In this document: positions 10,823-23,157 of the stretch, piece by piece
How positions within the stretch are numbered: position 1 is the stretch's first letter
How the letters are laid out: each line of letters starts with the position of its first letter
NCBI GenBank assembly: GCA_001599595.1
Contig: BCHH01000012.1
Coordinates: 698,813-762,812, forward strand
Source: Beverwykella pulmonaria
Taxonomy: Eukaryota; Ascomycota; Dothideomycetes; Pleosporales; Melanommataceae
DNA length: 64,000 nucleotides
Direction: 5' to 3'
Position numbers and translations under genes: made by a program
The notes under the pieces: model-generated
Told to the model about the DNA's origin: nothing
What the model saw: only the letters and a program-made list of their open reading frames with translations
Database searches by the model: none

Positions 10823-13800
10823 TTACACCTTGACTGGTTGAGACGTAGGAGCGGCCAGCTCGATATGCTCGTCATCAGAATCTTCGTCGTCAGTTGTTGC
10901 CAGCTTAGTGGAGTTATGGTCCTTCGTCAGTGACTCTTCTTCGATCTCGCTCATGTCTGACCCATCATTAGAGTCTGATTTATGTCCGTTCATAGACTTT
11001 TGATAGGACGAAGGAGTTATGGTCTGAGACGACACATGGCGCTGCTTCCGTGTATCCGCAGATGAAGGCTGAGGAGTGATATCGTCAGGTTCGCGGATTG
11101 TTGGAGTGTTGAAGTAAGTGGTAGTGCTATCACTAATGACACTGCCGTCTGTTTCGTCCACAGAGCCTGCTTCTTGCAGAACCTCCTGGGCCTGCTTTCG
11201 AATCTTCAGCCTCTCTTCCGCCGGCATATCATGCCAATCAGCTCCAAAAGTAACAATAGAGGCCTTCTTTCCATGGACCGTGAAGCTTCCTTTCGCGCGA
11301 GATAGCCCTTCACTTTCCTGTGTATCATCGCTGACAATAGTTGACGCAGAATCCCTGCCTTTATGGCTGCGACGATGTGATGAAATACCATGAGAGTCTC
11401 GGAGTGTGCGGTGGAGACTCCGCCGGGCCTTCGACCGGGACTCAGGTGAGCCTGTAAGCGCCGCCGGATACTGATCCTCCTCAGACTCGGACTCAGTGCC
11501 CAAATGCAAGCCGTCGTTGGCTAGAATTTCGGGCGTCTTGGGCTCTACTTTGTCCGTCTCCATGGGCGGGGGTGTTGCGTATTGCGAATCAGTATCAGAA
11601 GCAGCGTCGGAGCTTACCGTCGCAATTGTTGAGACTGAGGGTCGATGCTCGTTTGCTGCAAGTTTAGGCGATTGACCAGTTGAGCTGACTATAGAAGTTC
11701 GACGCATTGAAGCTTGGGGGCTGAATGACAACGGGGGAAGGCTGAAATGGGCGGATGGCTGATTGGGACTTGACTGCCGAGACGTTTCGGGGGGGGTCTT
11801 AAATATATCATCTCCAAAATCCGTATCTCGAGAAGATTTAGTGCCGGGCCGAGCTGATGAAGGAGCTGGTGAGAGTGGCGGCTTCTGGTTGTTTGTGAGT
11901 GAACTGGCTTTGGAGCTGAGCCGCGCCAGTCCACTAATCTTAGATGCTCTACTAGATTGTTGCGGCGACAGTTGAGTTTGTAAGGGTTGAGAAGTGCCTC
12001 CAATTCGTTCGATTCGAGCCTGTCGTTCAGTAGCGGTCTGCTTCTCTTCTTCCAACTCTTGTGCCAAAATATCACGATGGCACTTCATCTTCCAGATCTC
12101 AATGCGTGACCACTTCAGCTTAGCAGCGAGTCGGCCTGCAGCATGTATAACAAGCTCCCTAGTCTTTGGTTGGATAGGCGCCAGAATTTGAAGATGCCTA
12201 GCATCCCGAAGACGAGCCTCAAGAATCTTGATCGATTGAGTTAACTTCTCCTCAGACTCGGAAATCCGTAACTGCATTAGTTCTTTTCGAGCATTCATCA
12301 TCTCCTTGGCAAATTGGTTGTCAATCTTCCCACTCTGGATAGTAACCTCTCCTGTTGCCGTTGAAACAGATTTCGTAGATTGCGAGGATTCTAATCGTCG
12401 AATTCCTCGGTTTCGTTGGCCTTCATACAAGCCCCCTACGAGTCCTCGCTGCCGAACTCCCAGAGTCTCGAAGGCAGCAGAGAAGTTTAGCATCCCCAGC
12501 CAATCATTGAGGTCTTTCTCACTATCAGCTAAGAAGGTCTCCTCGCCAGCCTTCGAGAACATGACGAACGCATGTTTGTGTTTCTTGTACGTATTATCCA
12601 CTAGGGCCACAGCTCCGTCCATTGGTATGATGTGGTCTTGTTTAAACTCTTGGAGCGGAGGCTGAAAAACGACCGCACCAGACTCTCCATGCTTTTGATG
12701 TTGTTCGTGTTGGTTCATCAGATTCTTGGCCCAGCTAGAATTTCTGAACAAAGAAAGCCCCGACCGAGTAAGGACTGCGCCCCATTCTTGCCACGGCGAC
12801 CGTGCCTTTTTTCGCTTTGCGTCCTTTCTCCACAGGATTCCGACTTTTGTCACAGGCATCTCCACAATCCCAACCGAGGTTTGAAACGGATTCTCCTGTG
12901 CGGCCTGTGACATGAATGCCTCAGGTCTTGAGCGAGAGGAAACGATCTGGATGACTCCGTATCTTGAAAAAGACTTGTACAAGTTCCTTGTGTCGAGCGT
13001 AGGAGCTGTGCCAAGATAACTATATGGGTCGTCCAAGTTCATGACATCCTTGATATTCGGTCGAAGGACGTCCAATTTACCATCCAGAATCAGGGCATAT
13101 GGATCAATCGGTTCTCGGGCCATCTTTTTGGTAGGGTCAGCCCCCATTGGGCCTTTAAGAGCTGCGGTTCTCCTACTTCGTCGGGTTGGGACACCTCCTC
13201 TCAAGTCAACCTCATCTTCAATCCTAATGAATGGAGTGTAGACAATGTTGTCGTAGACACACCCCAGAACATCGTCGGATACGCCCTCGCAAGTCGAATT
13301 TTTGATGTAATCGTTCCTTTGCATCTTTCTTTTGTTGTTCTTATTGAAGAAATCAGTGTGGAGGATTACAACGGAGAATGCTATGAAATACGTGTCGTCT
13401 AAAAGTAAAGTTAGTACGAACACTCCAATTGGGTTTTATAACTGTATACCGGTGCTAATGTATATTCCAGGATTGCATTCGTGATACCGATCTGCAAATC
13501 CCTGAAGGACTCGATCAATCTGTTGTGTTTCCTTTGGCAATTCCACTTGCATGAGCAGCTTCCGGACTGCCATGTCGATGGGATCACCGAAAAAGGCAAA
13601 CTTCCGCATGTAACTTCGTAACACAGAAAGCATGAATGGGTCGTCGGTCTTGGTAAGGAAGCTGGCGATTGCGCTTTTCTCCATGTTGTTTTCTTCCATC
13701 CTCTCCAAATAGTGGCCTGGCGTTTCCCCTTCCTCGCGTTGTGGTATGACCAAGGCCTCTCGACTAACGTTCAAAGAGTTTCCGTGAGATGATATACCTG

Positions 13801-15235
13801 AAGTTCCTGTAAGCCCGAGCGCAGGAGAGCCATGCCTAGGAGAATGCGGCTCAGAGTTCTGACGAAATCTAGCAAGTCCAAACAAGTTACTAAAGCTGCT
13901 CCTCCCTGCCGTTGACGTTGAGTTTCTCCCACTCCCTATGTGCGGAGGGGTTGGTGGAGGAGCATCATCAGAGCGACCACCTAAAGATCCCATAGTGGCT
14001 GATCGGCCTCTCAGACCAAGTCGCATGGGTGCACCACCATTCGGCGAGGATCGAGAAGAGTGGACGGATTTTGTGGAATCGTTTCGTAGCAAAGATCCTA
14101 CTCCCGGCGAGGCGAGGTTAATAGAAGCAGCAGCGAGGGCCACCTGCGACGGCGAGGGCATCGGCGGCGTACTTGTCCCATTGTCCAGACCATGAAGCCG
14201 AGCGTGGTGTATCGCAGTCAGGGGAGGGCTTTCGCCGTTAAGAGAATGGTGGGCTGAGCCGGAGCTAATTCCACTCGTCGAGGCGCGAGGGGTTGCAGGC
14301 GCAGTGTCGGGGAACTCAGGAGGCGTAAACTTCATAGGTAGTGGAAATAATGATGCGCGCTGTTTGTTCCGTCGGCTGAAGCCAAAGCGTCCCGAGCCGG
14401 TTTTGGGAGTCGAGTACGGTTTTGGGGTGTTTTCGAAGGAGATGTGACCGGTAGAGCTTCCATCTGATCGCGAAGATTCAGATGCTCTGGGAACGGGAAG
14501 AGACAATGTGGACGTAACCTCCCCAGACTCGTGGGGGGATTCGATAAGCGTGCCCGGACGCAAGTTTGTCGATAGTCTCCCTGGCTCTTCCATCAGACTA
14601 TTCTGGCTCTTCATAAACGAAAAGGGGCCCCGCTTTATATCAGTGCTGCTCTTTTTATCCATTGACTTCCGGAGGTTGGGACGATCGGCGGATCCAGGGT
14701 CGAAGGAGCGCCGCCGGAGTGTGAATTGCTGCAGTCTACCTCGCTTCTTCGGGGCTACCTCTGCTGGTTCCATACCGGTGGGTGCGGTGGTAATGATGGC
14801 GGGAGCTGCAGTGCATGCGTCAGTGCTGATGCCAATAGCGGGCGTAAGTGACATACTTCCAACATGCATCGCAGGCATGGGCGGGGGCGGCTCTTCCGCG
14901 GCTTGCTCCTTCGCCTTGACCGACAGGGCCGAGTCGGAGGCATGTCGAAAGCGCATCAGACTGAAGCGGCGCGTGTTGGGGGTGTGCTCCTGGACGGGTG
15001 GGGACGGCGGGCGGGCATGGTGGTGATCGTTGTCGTCGTCGTTACTCGCAGACGGGCGCGACACATCGCTAGAGAGCGGACGGCCGCCATCTTCGGACAC
15101 GGCAAGCCGGTCTGGCGCAACCTGCTCGACCGACTTGCTCTTGTCGCTGCGCTTGAAGAAGCCAGCGGGATCGAGGGTGCTGCGGCGCTTCAGGTCTCGT
15201 TCACTGCGGCCCGGTCGGAGGGCCCTCAGAGGCAT
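10823..15235 (-). CDS. SYT1: Sec7-PH domain Arf guanine-nucleotide exchange factor (Syt1-like)
   Basis: Large protein of 1453 aa from exons 15235-13450 and 13398-10823, with one 51-nt intron inside the Sec7 domain. Residues 1-490 are low-complexity, rich in Ser/Pro/Arg, as in yeast Syt1. The Sec7 domain covers about 495-650; the catalytic glutamic finger is Glu569 in LPKETQQIDR, and the conserved ILHTDFFNKN follows after the intron. A PH domain lies at about 777-905 (VTKVGILWRK to LNDWLGMLNF) and a coiled coil at about 955-1057. The C-terminus is acidic and disordered. The family activates Arf/Arl GTPases on Golgi or plasma membrane. The splice joint G|AC creates Asp596 and keeps the domain continuous. 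Divergent from ECM14. Confidence 0.9.
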
Positions 15236-15856
15236 TGCGCTGGCGGAGACAGGCAGCTCATCTACACGGATTTGGGTCGCACAACGCGGTACATGGCACA
15301 GTCGGAGGTGGGTGAGAGGTGGAGTGGGCGGCGTGAGTGAGATGGGGTCGGAAGGACCCTGTAAGGCTGAGGGCCAGGATCAGTAAGTTGGGAACTGGAG
15401 ATGTGGGCCTGCGTGGACGAGGCTAGGAGCAGTGAGAAGGGTGCGCGTGTCAATGCTGGCAATGGGGGAGGGTACTGGTGGTGAGAGGACGTTGGCAGAG
15501 TCAGAGAAAGGGCTGTCAGAGGTTCTCTGGCGGCGCATTCGTAGTCAGTGGTTAGTGTACCGTGTGTATGGACCTCCAGAGCCAACAGGCTGGCACGGCC
15601 CGACTAGCAGGTTGGTATTTGGGGGGGAGCTGAGTGTGGCTTTGCACGTGATGTGACGGAGGCGCAGGCGAGCTCCATCTGTGGCGCTGTTCCAGGCATC
15701 GTCTTTTGCGCCCAGGCACACGACATCACATTGACGATCACATTCACATTCGCACTCACACTCACACACCAACACCGTCCACGGTATCCTTACCCTAGCG
15801 TTTGCTGGCGGAGAAATACACTATCTCTCGCCCGGCTCTGCCATTGCGCTCTCGCC
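15236..15856. promoter_or_regulatory. divergent promoter region, Sec7 gene / ECM14
   Basis: 621 bases between two head-to-head start codons. A CA/TC-rich simple-sequence stretch lies at about 15725-15775. No specific factor site is claimed. Confidence 0.5.
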
Positions 15857-17650
15857 ATGCGCTCGTCCACCTTCGCCGTCCTGAGCTTGCTGCTGCTCGG
15901 CCCTTCGCTGATCACTGCCGCCCCGCACGAATCCGCATCCTCACAATACGCCCACGCACACGATATCAGCGCGAATGCCTACAGTCACACACCGTGGCCG
16001 TGGCGGAGATTGTCGGATGCTATCATTCGCCGCATATGGGTACTTCCTCTAAAGCAGAAGAGCTTGGGCGTCGACGGCGACAACACAGGAACCGCGGGGA
16101 ACCGACCAGAACCGAAGCTGCTCCCGCAATATGGCGAGGATATGGTCTTGCGGTTTAATATCAGCACCACCGAGGAGGCTTCTGCGCTCGCCGAGGCAGC
16201 AGATATTCTTTTTCTCGACGTTTGGGAGTTCAATGAAGACTGGGTTGATATTAGAATCTCGAAAAACGTGGTAAGTTTACACGCCATCGCCAGCTATCAG
16301 GCCATCCCTTGACGCGTGAGACAGGTGCCCTCGCTCCTAGGCCTGCTCCCTGCGACTCTCCAGAAATCCCACGTCGCGCTCATGCACGATCTGGACCTTG
16401 CCCAAGCCATCTTGAATTCATATCCTTTTCCTTCTGCTACCCAATTACACGATGAAGACCGTTCTTATTCTCCGAGTCTCAAGCCTTCCTCCCCATCAAC
16501 AAAGGGCCACCCTTTCTTCCAGGACTATCAGCCATTGTCTGTTATCAACCCTTGGATGAACCTCATGGCTTCCATGTTCACAACCCACGTCCGCCGAATC
16601 AATATAGGCATCAGCTACGAAGGTCGAGATATTCCTGCGCTGCGTGTAGGAGTTCACCCCACTAACAGCGATCAACCCTCCCGACGCAAGACTGTGTTGG
16701 TAACTGGCGGATCCCATGCACGTGAATGGATATCAACCAGCACTGTCAACTACGTCGCCTGGAGTCTAATAAATTCGTACGGCAAAGTGCAAACTGTAAC
16801 GAAACTGCTCGAGTCGTACGATTTTGTTTTTGCTCCAACCCTGAATCCGGATGGATACGTCTACTCGTGGGAGACAGACCGTCTGTGGCGGAAGAATCGC
16901 CAGCCCACTAGCCTTCGGTTCTGCCGGGGGGTTGATCTCGATCGGAGCTATCCTTTCAAGTGGGAAGGCGAGTCGACGCGATCAAATCCTTGCAGCGAGT
17001 CATATGCTGGTGAAAGCCCGTTCGATGGTGTTGAAGCTCAGCGCTTTGCGGACTGGGCCAAAAACGAAACCGAGAACAACAACGTGGACTTTGTGGGGTT
17101 TCTAGACCTACATTCATACTCACAACAGATCCTGTATCCCTACTCCTACTCCTGCTACGATGAGCCCCCAACTATTGAAGATCTTGAGGAATTGGCTCTC
17201 GGCCTAGCCAAAGCTATCCGCATATCTCGGAAAGGACGTCCCTACAAAGTTACCTCAGCTTGCGAAGGCAATGTCGCCATGTCCAATTCCAGGGATAAGA
17301 AGGATCGCGTTGTTCTTCCCCGTATTGAATCGAGTGGAGGGAGCGCGTTGGACTGGTTCTATCACGAGTTGAAAGTCAAATATGCCTTTCAAATCAAGCT
17401 TCGAGACACAGGAAGCTACGGTTTCTTGCTTCCGCGAGAAAATATCATCCCGACAGGCGAGGAATTGCTCGATGCCGTACTTTATCTTGGTCGTTTTATG
17501 CTGGGAGAAGTTGGATTTGCTACCAATGAGCACACAACTAAACCGAAAGAAGTGCAGAAGGAAGAAGCGCATAACGTAGATGAGCATGTGGACGACAAAG
17601 AGGCTGAGGACCAGGATGATTCTCAATTTGAATTACGGCGGAAGCGATAA
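15857..17650 (+). CDS. ECM14: Ecm14, inactive M14 carboxypeptidase-like secreted protein
   Basis: Exons 15857-16270 and 16325-17650 give 579 aa. A signal peptide (residues 1-20, ending ITA) is followed by a propeptide and an M14 fold. Zinc ligands are retained: His269 and Glu272 in SHAREWIS and His401 in LDLHSYS. Substrate-binding RKNR is also present. The position of the general-base Glu270 of carboxypeptidase A is Lys496 in QIKLRDTG, the substitution known for Ecm14 pseudoenzymes, so no peptidase activity is expected. Yeast Ecm14 is linked to cell-wall organisation and resides in the vacuole or secretory route. The C-terminal 50 residues are acidic. The ATG at 15857 is chosen because the signal peptide starts there; the frame is open upstream to 15653 without purpose. 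Confidence 0.95.
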
Positions 17651-17782
17651 TGCTGTCAGTGCGTTGTATTGGTACTCTGGTTAAGGAATTTTAATTCATT
17701 CCGTTCTAATTTCCAGATAACTCTACGTTCAGTGTTTCTGTTCTCCAGAATCAGTATGTAAATCGACGATGCCAAGCCTTTG

Positions 17783-18055
17783 ATGAGAAGCCCAGGAGCA
17801 TCGAATGGACAGCCAGACGTCTCTTTTGAAGAAATTGATCTGCAACGGAGGAATGGAAAGGACGGGAGGAGTCGAGATGTCAAGAACGATCGTGGCGTGT
17901 TGGTGCACGTGACGCCACCACGGCCAGAACCGGAAGACCCTGCGGGGAGCTGGAGCTTTGCCGAGCGGCAACGTCATACCATGACTTTCACAAGCCGAAA
18001 GTACCACCACGGGACGCAAACATTTCGGCGCGTGAAAGCGAACAGCGACACATAA
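17783..18055 (+). CDS. small hypothetical protein
   Basis: A 90-aa ATG-initiated frame, hydrophilic and charged, beginning MRSPGASNGQPDVSFEEIDL. It lies 130 bases downstream of ECM14. No domain, signal peptide or membrane segment is recognisable. The opposite strand is also open (17729-18073), so frame length alone is not decisive. Protein-like composition on the plus strand makes it a weak candidate. Confidence 0.3.
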   Translation: MRSPGASNGQPDVSFEEIDLQRRNGKDGRSRDVKNDRGVLVHVTPPRPEPEDPAGSWSFAERQRHTMTFTSRKYHHGTQTFRRVKANSDT

Positions 18056-18667
18056 TTCAAAGCCAAGATTCAATTCTAAGAAAATTCAATTCCAGGACGG
18101 CATGGAGACAAAATAAGTAGGTGTTGATGCACACCTCGGAAAATGACACCATAGCAGCCGATACCAAGCCGAGACTCCTCAACGCATCTTCCGCTCGCCC
18201 ACAACACGGATCTGGGGTAGCGTTCTTCATGCCTCGCCAAGCGCCGAAGTTCGCGATGCGATAGACGCGTGCCCTTCAAAACCAAGCAGCCGGTCTAGGC
18301 TTCTATCAGGGCCGAGGCTCGGGGCGGGCAAATCATGTCCTCACATCCGCGGATAGCTGGCTGTGCTAGCTAGCTAAAGAATATGACTGTGCTCCCTTCC
18401 CTCTCTAAGTTTTTGATCCTGTTTCTCTCTTCCTTCTTTCTCTTGAGCTCTGTTCGTGAGGTACTTTCTCATCTCTTTGGGCGCACTTCTTTGTTCGCAT
18501 TTCAAAGCAGAGGAATCAGAACTTAGTTACAGCTCTAGAACCGGGGAAGCAGCTCGGAATTGAACTTTCACTGCGCGCCATTTCGACCCTGTCTGCCGCA
18601 CATCATCGTTCAGAAACCGCTAGACTCTACTTCGTTGGCCTAAACGCGTCACCCACTCCTCGACATC
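18056..18667 (+). promoter_or_regulatory. upstream region of SFC1
   Basis: 612 bases with pyrimidine-rich tracts at about 18400-18450, common in fungal promoters and 5' leaders. No gene was seen. Confidence 0.45.
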
Positions 18668-20040
18668 ATGTCGGCGAAGTCCATTGAAGGGCCCGGTGGG
18701 AAAAAGCCTGCTTCGGCGGCTACGAATTTAATCGGTAAGCTTGGATGGGACAGATAGAGAATTTCAAGTGAGTAATTAAGAACTGACTGAGTGGCGCAGC
18801 TGGTGGTGGTGCTGGTATGATGGAAGCGCTCGCGTGCCACCCTCTAGGTAAGCCCAATTTCTCCAGAGGGCTCCCAATTGTATTAGAGCAGCTCTGAAAC
18901 GCATCTTAGACACGATAAAAGTCCGAATGCAGCTGTCGAGAAGAGCGCGAGTCCCTGGTGTATGTTCCGCCCCTTCGAGTTCCATACCATTGCACAACCC
19001 TCATTCGACCAGCACTCAGTTGCGCACATCATGCTAACGCAATGGGTTCCAAGGCTCCCAAACGCGGCTTCCTCACAACGGGCAGGGAAATCATAAAACG
19101 AGAAACACCGCTCGGTCTCTACAAAGGTCTCGGCGCAGTGCTCACGGGTATTGTGCCCAAAATGGCAATACGGTTTACCAGCTATGAGTGGTATAAACAA
19201 CTACTGGCCGATAAGAATGGAGCGGTTTCCGGACAGGCAACGTTTCTCGGTATGCATGCTTCTCTTGTGTCTAGAGCATGATCAAGAGAGTGGTTTCCCT
19301 TTCCCACTTCTCAAGAAGATGGGAATTTTATATCACAGCTTCATTATGTGGCATACTTTCAAGTCAAAAACTAACATCACCCAGCCGGCCTCTCCGCCGG
19401 AGTAACCGAAGCCGTTGCCGTCGTAACCCCCATGGAAGTAGTAAAAATCCGGCTCCAAGCGCAACACCACTCGATGGCGGACCCCCTCGACATCCCCAAA
19501 TACCGCAACGCCGCGCACGCCCTCTACACCGTTGTAAAAGAAGAAGGTTTCGGAGCCCTCTACCGTGGAGTCTCCTTAACCGCCCTCCGACAAGGCTCCA
19601 ACCAAGCTGTCAACTTCACGGCATATTCACAGTTCAGGGCCGCACTGCAGAATTATCAGGGCACGACGGATTTGCCCGGCTACCAGACCATGTTTATTGG
19701 GTTAATATCTGGCGCGATGGGACCACTGAGTAATGCGCCAATTGATACGATTAAGACGCGGTTGCAGAAGACACCTGCGGAACCGGGGCAAACAGCTGTG
19801 CAAAGGATTGTCAATATTTCGAAGTGAGTAGACCGTGGTAATTTTTGGGGATATGGACTGATTCGATCATTTAGGGACATGTGGAAACAAGAAGGAAGTC
19901 GGAGTTTCTACAAGGGTATCACGCCGCGTATCATGCGTGTAGCGCCCGGCCAGGCTGTCACATTCACCGTCTACGAGTACCTGAAAGGCGTGTTAGAGAA
20001 GGCGAGGGAGGTGATGCCTGCTGGGCAGTATGAGGAATAG
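18668..20040 (+). CDS. SFC1: mitochondrial succinate/fumarate carrier
   Basis: Six exons (18668-18734, 18800-18847, 18910-18959, 19054-19249, 19385-19823, 19875-20040) give 321 aa, the size of a standard mitochondrial carrier. The three tandem repeats show the signature Px[DE]xx[KR] motifs: HPLDTIKVRMQ in repeat 1, TPMEVVKIRLQ in repeat 2 and APIDTIKTRLQ in repeat 3. The LSRRAR stretch after the first motif and the repeat-2 sequence match Sfc1/AcuL. Members exchange cytosolic succinate for mitochondrial fumarate and are needed for growth on acetate or fatty acids. The first motif is interrupted by an intron after the Leu codon. Several exons are under 70 nt, so the small 5' exons are the least certain part. 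Confidence 0.92.
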
Positions 20041-20573
20041 GCGACCTTATAATCTTAGCAAGAGACAGGAAAATAAGTGAGGAGGGTGAGATAGGTTTTA
20101 GGATGGATGGTCGGAGCACTTCTTGTTTACACTTGCTTATTCTTGCATTGTTAGATATCCGCGACCCAGAGTCAAGGCTGCATTAGCATCTTCGTTCAGC
20201 AATTCATTATCCCAAAAGTTCATATACGAAGTCCCATCGTTATAGTAGTACGTGCCGCTGCTTGCCAATTCTTCGGCAGGGTAGTATCTTCTAGGGAGTG
20301 GGAAAGGCATTAATCTAAGCTCTATCGTATCTGCCTAGAGCAAATTTACGGCTTACTCAAGAATAAGAGGAGTAAAGTGGATGTGAAAATATCGTAACCA
20401 ATGGAAGCCAGCTTCATGCCAAGCGTTTCTAATAGCTGCTGCCCCACCATCGTGCACCGCCCACCCCTCCAACGTCAACCTCATTACAGCTTCTCCTATC
20501 CAACAACAACACAACCTGGAATTTCATAAACCACATATTGTAAAACAGAAAATCCGCTTCACTGATCGCTAAG
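20041..20573. other. intergenic region SFC1 - twinfilin
   Basis: 533 bases, 3' region of SFC1 and promoter of the twinfilin gene. No gene was seen. Confidence 0.5.
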
Positions 20574-21607
20574 ATGCAATCGGGAATTTCTGGTACGTCC
20601 CAAATATTACCCCACCACAACGTGCCCTAACAAGGTCAGCATCCAAGGAGCTCAAAACCGCCCTCGAAGACCTCATAACCTCGACCTCACAGCGCGGTCT
20701 GCTCGCCACAATCAAAGATGAACAAATAGTCCCCGGCTCTACCATCCCCTCGTCCTCCTCGTCCTTCTTCACCGACCTCTCAAACCTCAGCTCACACATC
20801 AAGCCCAACGAAGCGCTCTACATCCTCCTCCGGCGCGCCGATTCCCTCTCCTCCCCCGACAAGTCCCTCGTAGCCATCACCTACGTTCCCAATTCCGCGC
20901 CAGTGCGACAGAAGATGCTGTTCGCCTCCACACGGATAACCCTTACGCGGGATCTCGGCGGCGAGCACTTTCCCGAAACAGTCTTCTGTACTGATGCGGA
21001 TGAGCTTACTGCAAAGGGGTGGGAGAAACATATTGCACATACGTCGTCGGAGAACCCCTTGACGAAGGAAGAGAGGGACTTGGAGGATATCAAGCAGGCT
21101 GAAGCGCTAGAATCAAGGGGCACGCAGGGGCATAGTCTAGCGCAGGGTGGGAGACTTGCGATACGTGCGGATGACGATATCTCCGCTGCGCTGCGAACGC
21201 TGGGCGAGGGAGGTAATGAGAACCTTGTGCAATTGCGTATGGACGCGAAGACCGAGACTTTACAACTCGCATCTGTTTCCACCTCCTCCCCATCCTCGCT
21301 CGCCAGCGAAATCGACTCGTCCGAACCCCGCTTCTCGTTCTACAGATACTCTGACCCGGAGTCCTCGGTTGTGTTTGTCTCGACGTGTCCCAGCAAGGCG
21401 AAGATCAAGGAACGCATGCTGTACGCTGCAAGTCGGAGCAATGTGATTACGCTGGCGCAGAACGAGGCGGGATTGAAGGTCGCGAAGAGAATTGAGGCGA
21501 CGAATCCGGATGAAATCACGGAACAGGTGCTAGCTGATGAATTTAAGAGTACGGCAGTGGAAGAGAAGAAAGGGTTTGCGAAGCCCAAAAGGCCGGGACG
21601 GAAGTAG
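20574..21607 (+). CDS. TWF1: twinfilin, actin monomer-binding ADF-homology protein
   Basis: Exon 1 (20574-20592) encodes only MQSGIS plus one base; exon 2 runs 20640-21607, giving 328 aa. Two ADF/cofilin domains are present: the first from about residue 5 to 140 (ASKELKTALEDL, LYILLRR, KMLFASTRITL) and the second from about 170 to 305 (ISAALRTL, FSFYRYSD, KERMLYAASRSNVI). The basic tail KPKRPGRK matches the twinfilin C-terminus that binds capping protein and phosphoinositides. The protein sequesters ADP-actin monomers and helps depolymerise filament ends in cortical actin patches. The tiny first exon is supported by the conserved start and by the GTACGT donor and CAG acceptor. Confidence 0.92.
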
Positions 21608-22149
21608 AGGGATTGAAATATGGACAGGGGGCGGGCTGCAGGTACAGCCAAGTCTCAGAGACGAGTCGGGTTTGCGTAGGATAGAAATTTCAAGAGAGGA
21701 ATCCAGGTACACCCAAGTTTATGGATGATGTGGGCTTGCAGTGGAGTAGAAGTATTGATCTACGTAGCAAGCCTCGATATCAATCCACAAAGTTTCCAGG
21801 CACCGGAGCAGCCACATGAACAAGGGCTGCAATTGTGATATCCTCAGCCATGTCTCACCACACAAGACTAACCTCCCACCAAAACTACCATCATGCTGCC
21901 ACCATATGGCTGCCTGATCTCTTTCATAAATATGTAGCTATCGCCATATTCCATGTGTCAAGCCGCCTGCATTCCAGGCATAAAGTATTGCAGCTCCACA
22001 CCAAGGATACATAACCTATCTTTAAGATCCTGCCAACCCTTTCAACCCTCTTCTCTTCTCGCCCAGTGATCATGTCATCTTTCTTCCATAATGTCTTTCT
22101 CTGTCTCTCCTTGTGTCTCACTCTCACTCTCTAGAGCTTGAGGACCACG
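21608..22149. other. intergenic region
   Basis: About 540 bases between twinfilin and the GDSL pseudogene; nothing else was seen. Confidence 0.45.
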
Positions 22150-23157
22150 CCACGCTAAGAATACGCAAAAAGCACTCCCAATGGGCATCTGTCAAAGCCA
22201 TCGTCGCCTTTGGCGATTCCTACATGCGAACCCAGGGCATCCTCAGCCGCTTGAACACCTTCATCGACTTGCGGTACAATCAAGCGTTTACACCACAGCA
22301 ACTACTCACCAACCATATCAATATGAGTAAGGAGGCGAATCCGACGAGTTCCCGGGGGTGCGAATTGGGCAGAGTATCTAGCTGGGCATGGGAACACGAA
22401 GGTACTCACATTACCTAGGAGTTGTAGGGTACAGCTTTGGCCGTTTTCGTACGGGGTCGCGGATATCACGGATGAATTGTGCGTCTACACTCTTTTCCAC
22501 CTCCACCTCCACCTCCACCTCCTCCCTTCCTCTCTTACCAATTCGGCGAAAGTCTACCACCGTACCAAGGCCACACCATGTCCCTAGAGCTTCAAATCAA
22601 CCAATTCGTACAATGGGGCAATCCTACCTCTCCCCTATGCTGTCCAAACCCAATACACTCATTACATCCTGGATCGGCGTCAACGACATCGCGGGCTCCG
22701 CGAAGGTGAGCCTCGCATATAGATGTCCGAACCGCTACGCCCCGCTCCAGACAAAACATATGGCAATCTTCGACCGTGTGCACGACCTAGGCTCCGCAAC
22801 TTCTTCATCAACCTTCCTCTCGATCGCATCCCAGCTTTCGTTGAAAATCCGAATCCGCGGGTAAACAAGACTATGTATGGTTGGGTGGTTCAACACTGCT
22901 TTATCCAACGCCGTCAGCTAATTTTCAGCAAATCATACGAATGCGAGTGAACGAGTCTTTGACGCTGTTACACTGTTGAGGGCGGTCTTGGATTCTCCGA
23001 ATAGACACACGATCAAGAATACGACGGAGTACTGCCCGGCTTATTTCCCGTTGGATATTTTGACGAAGCCCTGGAAGTATCAGTCAGCCGCTCAAGGAGT
23101 TCTTTTGGTATGATAGTTTTCATATCACATTTAGAGTGCACGAGATCCTTGCGTAGG
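22150..23157 (+). pseudogene. GDSL/SGNH esterase, frame-broken
   Basis: The blocks of a fungal GDSL lipase/acylhydrolase appear in order. The nucleophile block IVAFGDSY is near 22196. NWAEYLAGHGN follows, then LPPYQGHTMSLELQINQFV after a good intron at 22479-22552. Next come LITSWIGVNDIAGS (block III) and RNFFINLPLDRIP. The last block, EFFWYDSFH...RVHEILA, keeps the Asp-x-x-His and ends at a TAG at 23155-23157. These blocks lie in different frames without usable introns between them. The frame changes at about 22615 (a run of four G where five would restore the frame), near 22792, near 22885 and near 23090, and there is a TAA at 22919-22921. The catalytic residues survive, so decay is recent, or the consensus has indel errors. 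Confidence 0.75.
22497..22523. repeat. (CCACCT)n microsatellite
   Basis: Four and a half copies of a hexanucleotide, inside the apparent intron of the GDSL pseudogene. Confidence 0.85.

Noticed and set aside
14508..15386. Plus-strand frames opposite the N-terminus of the Sec7 protein
   Set aside because: Antisense shadows of the low-complexity Ser/Arg/Pro region.
17729..18073. 114-codon minus-strand frame opposite the small hypothetical protein
   Set aside because: His/Pro/Trp/Cys-rich texture typical of the antisense of a coding or GC-rich stretch; the plus strand is the better candidate.
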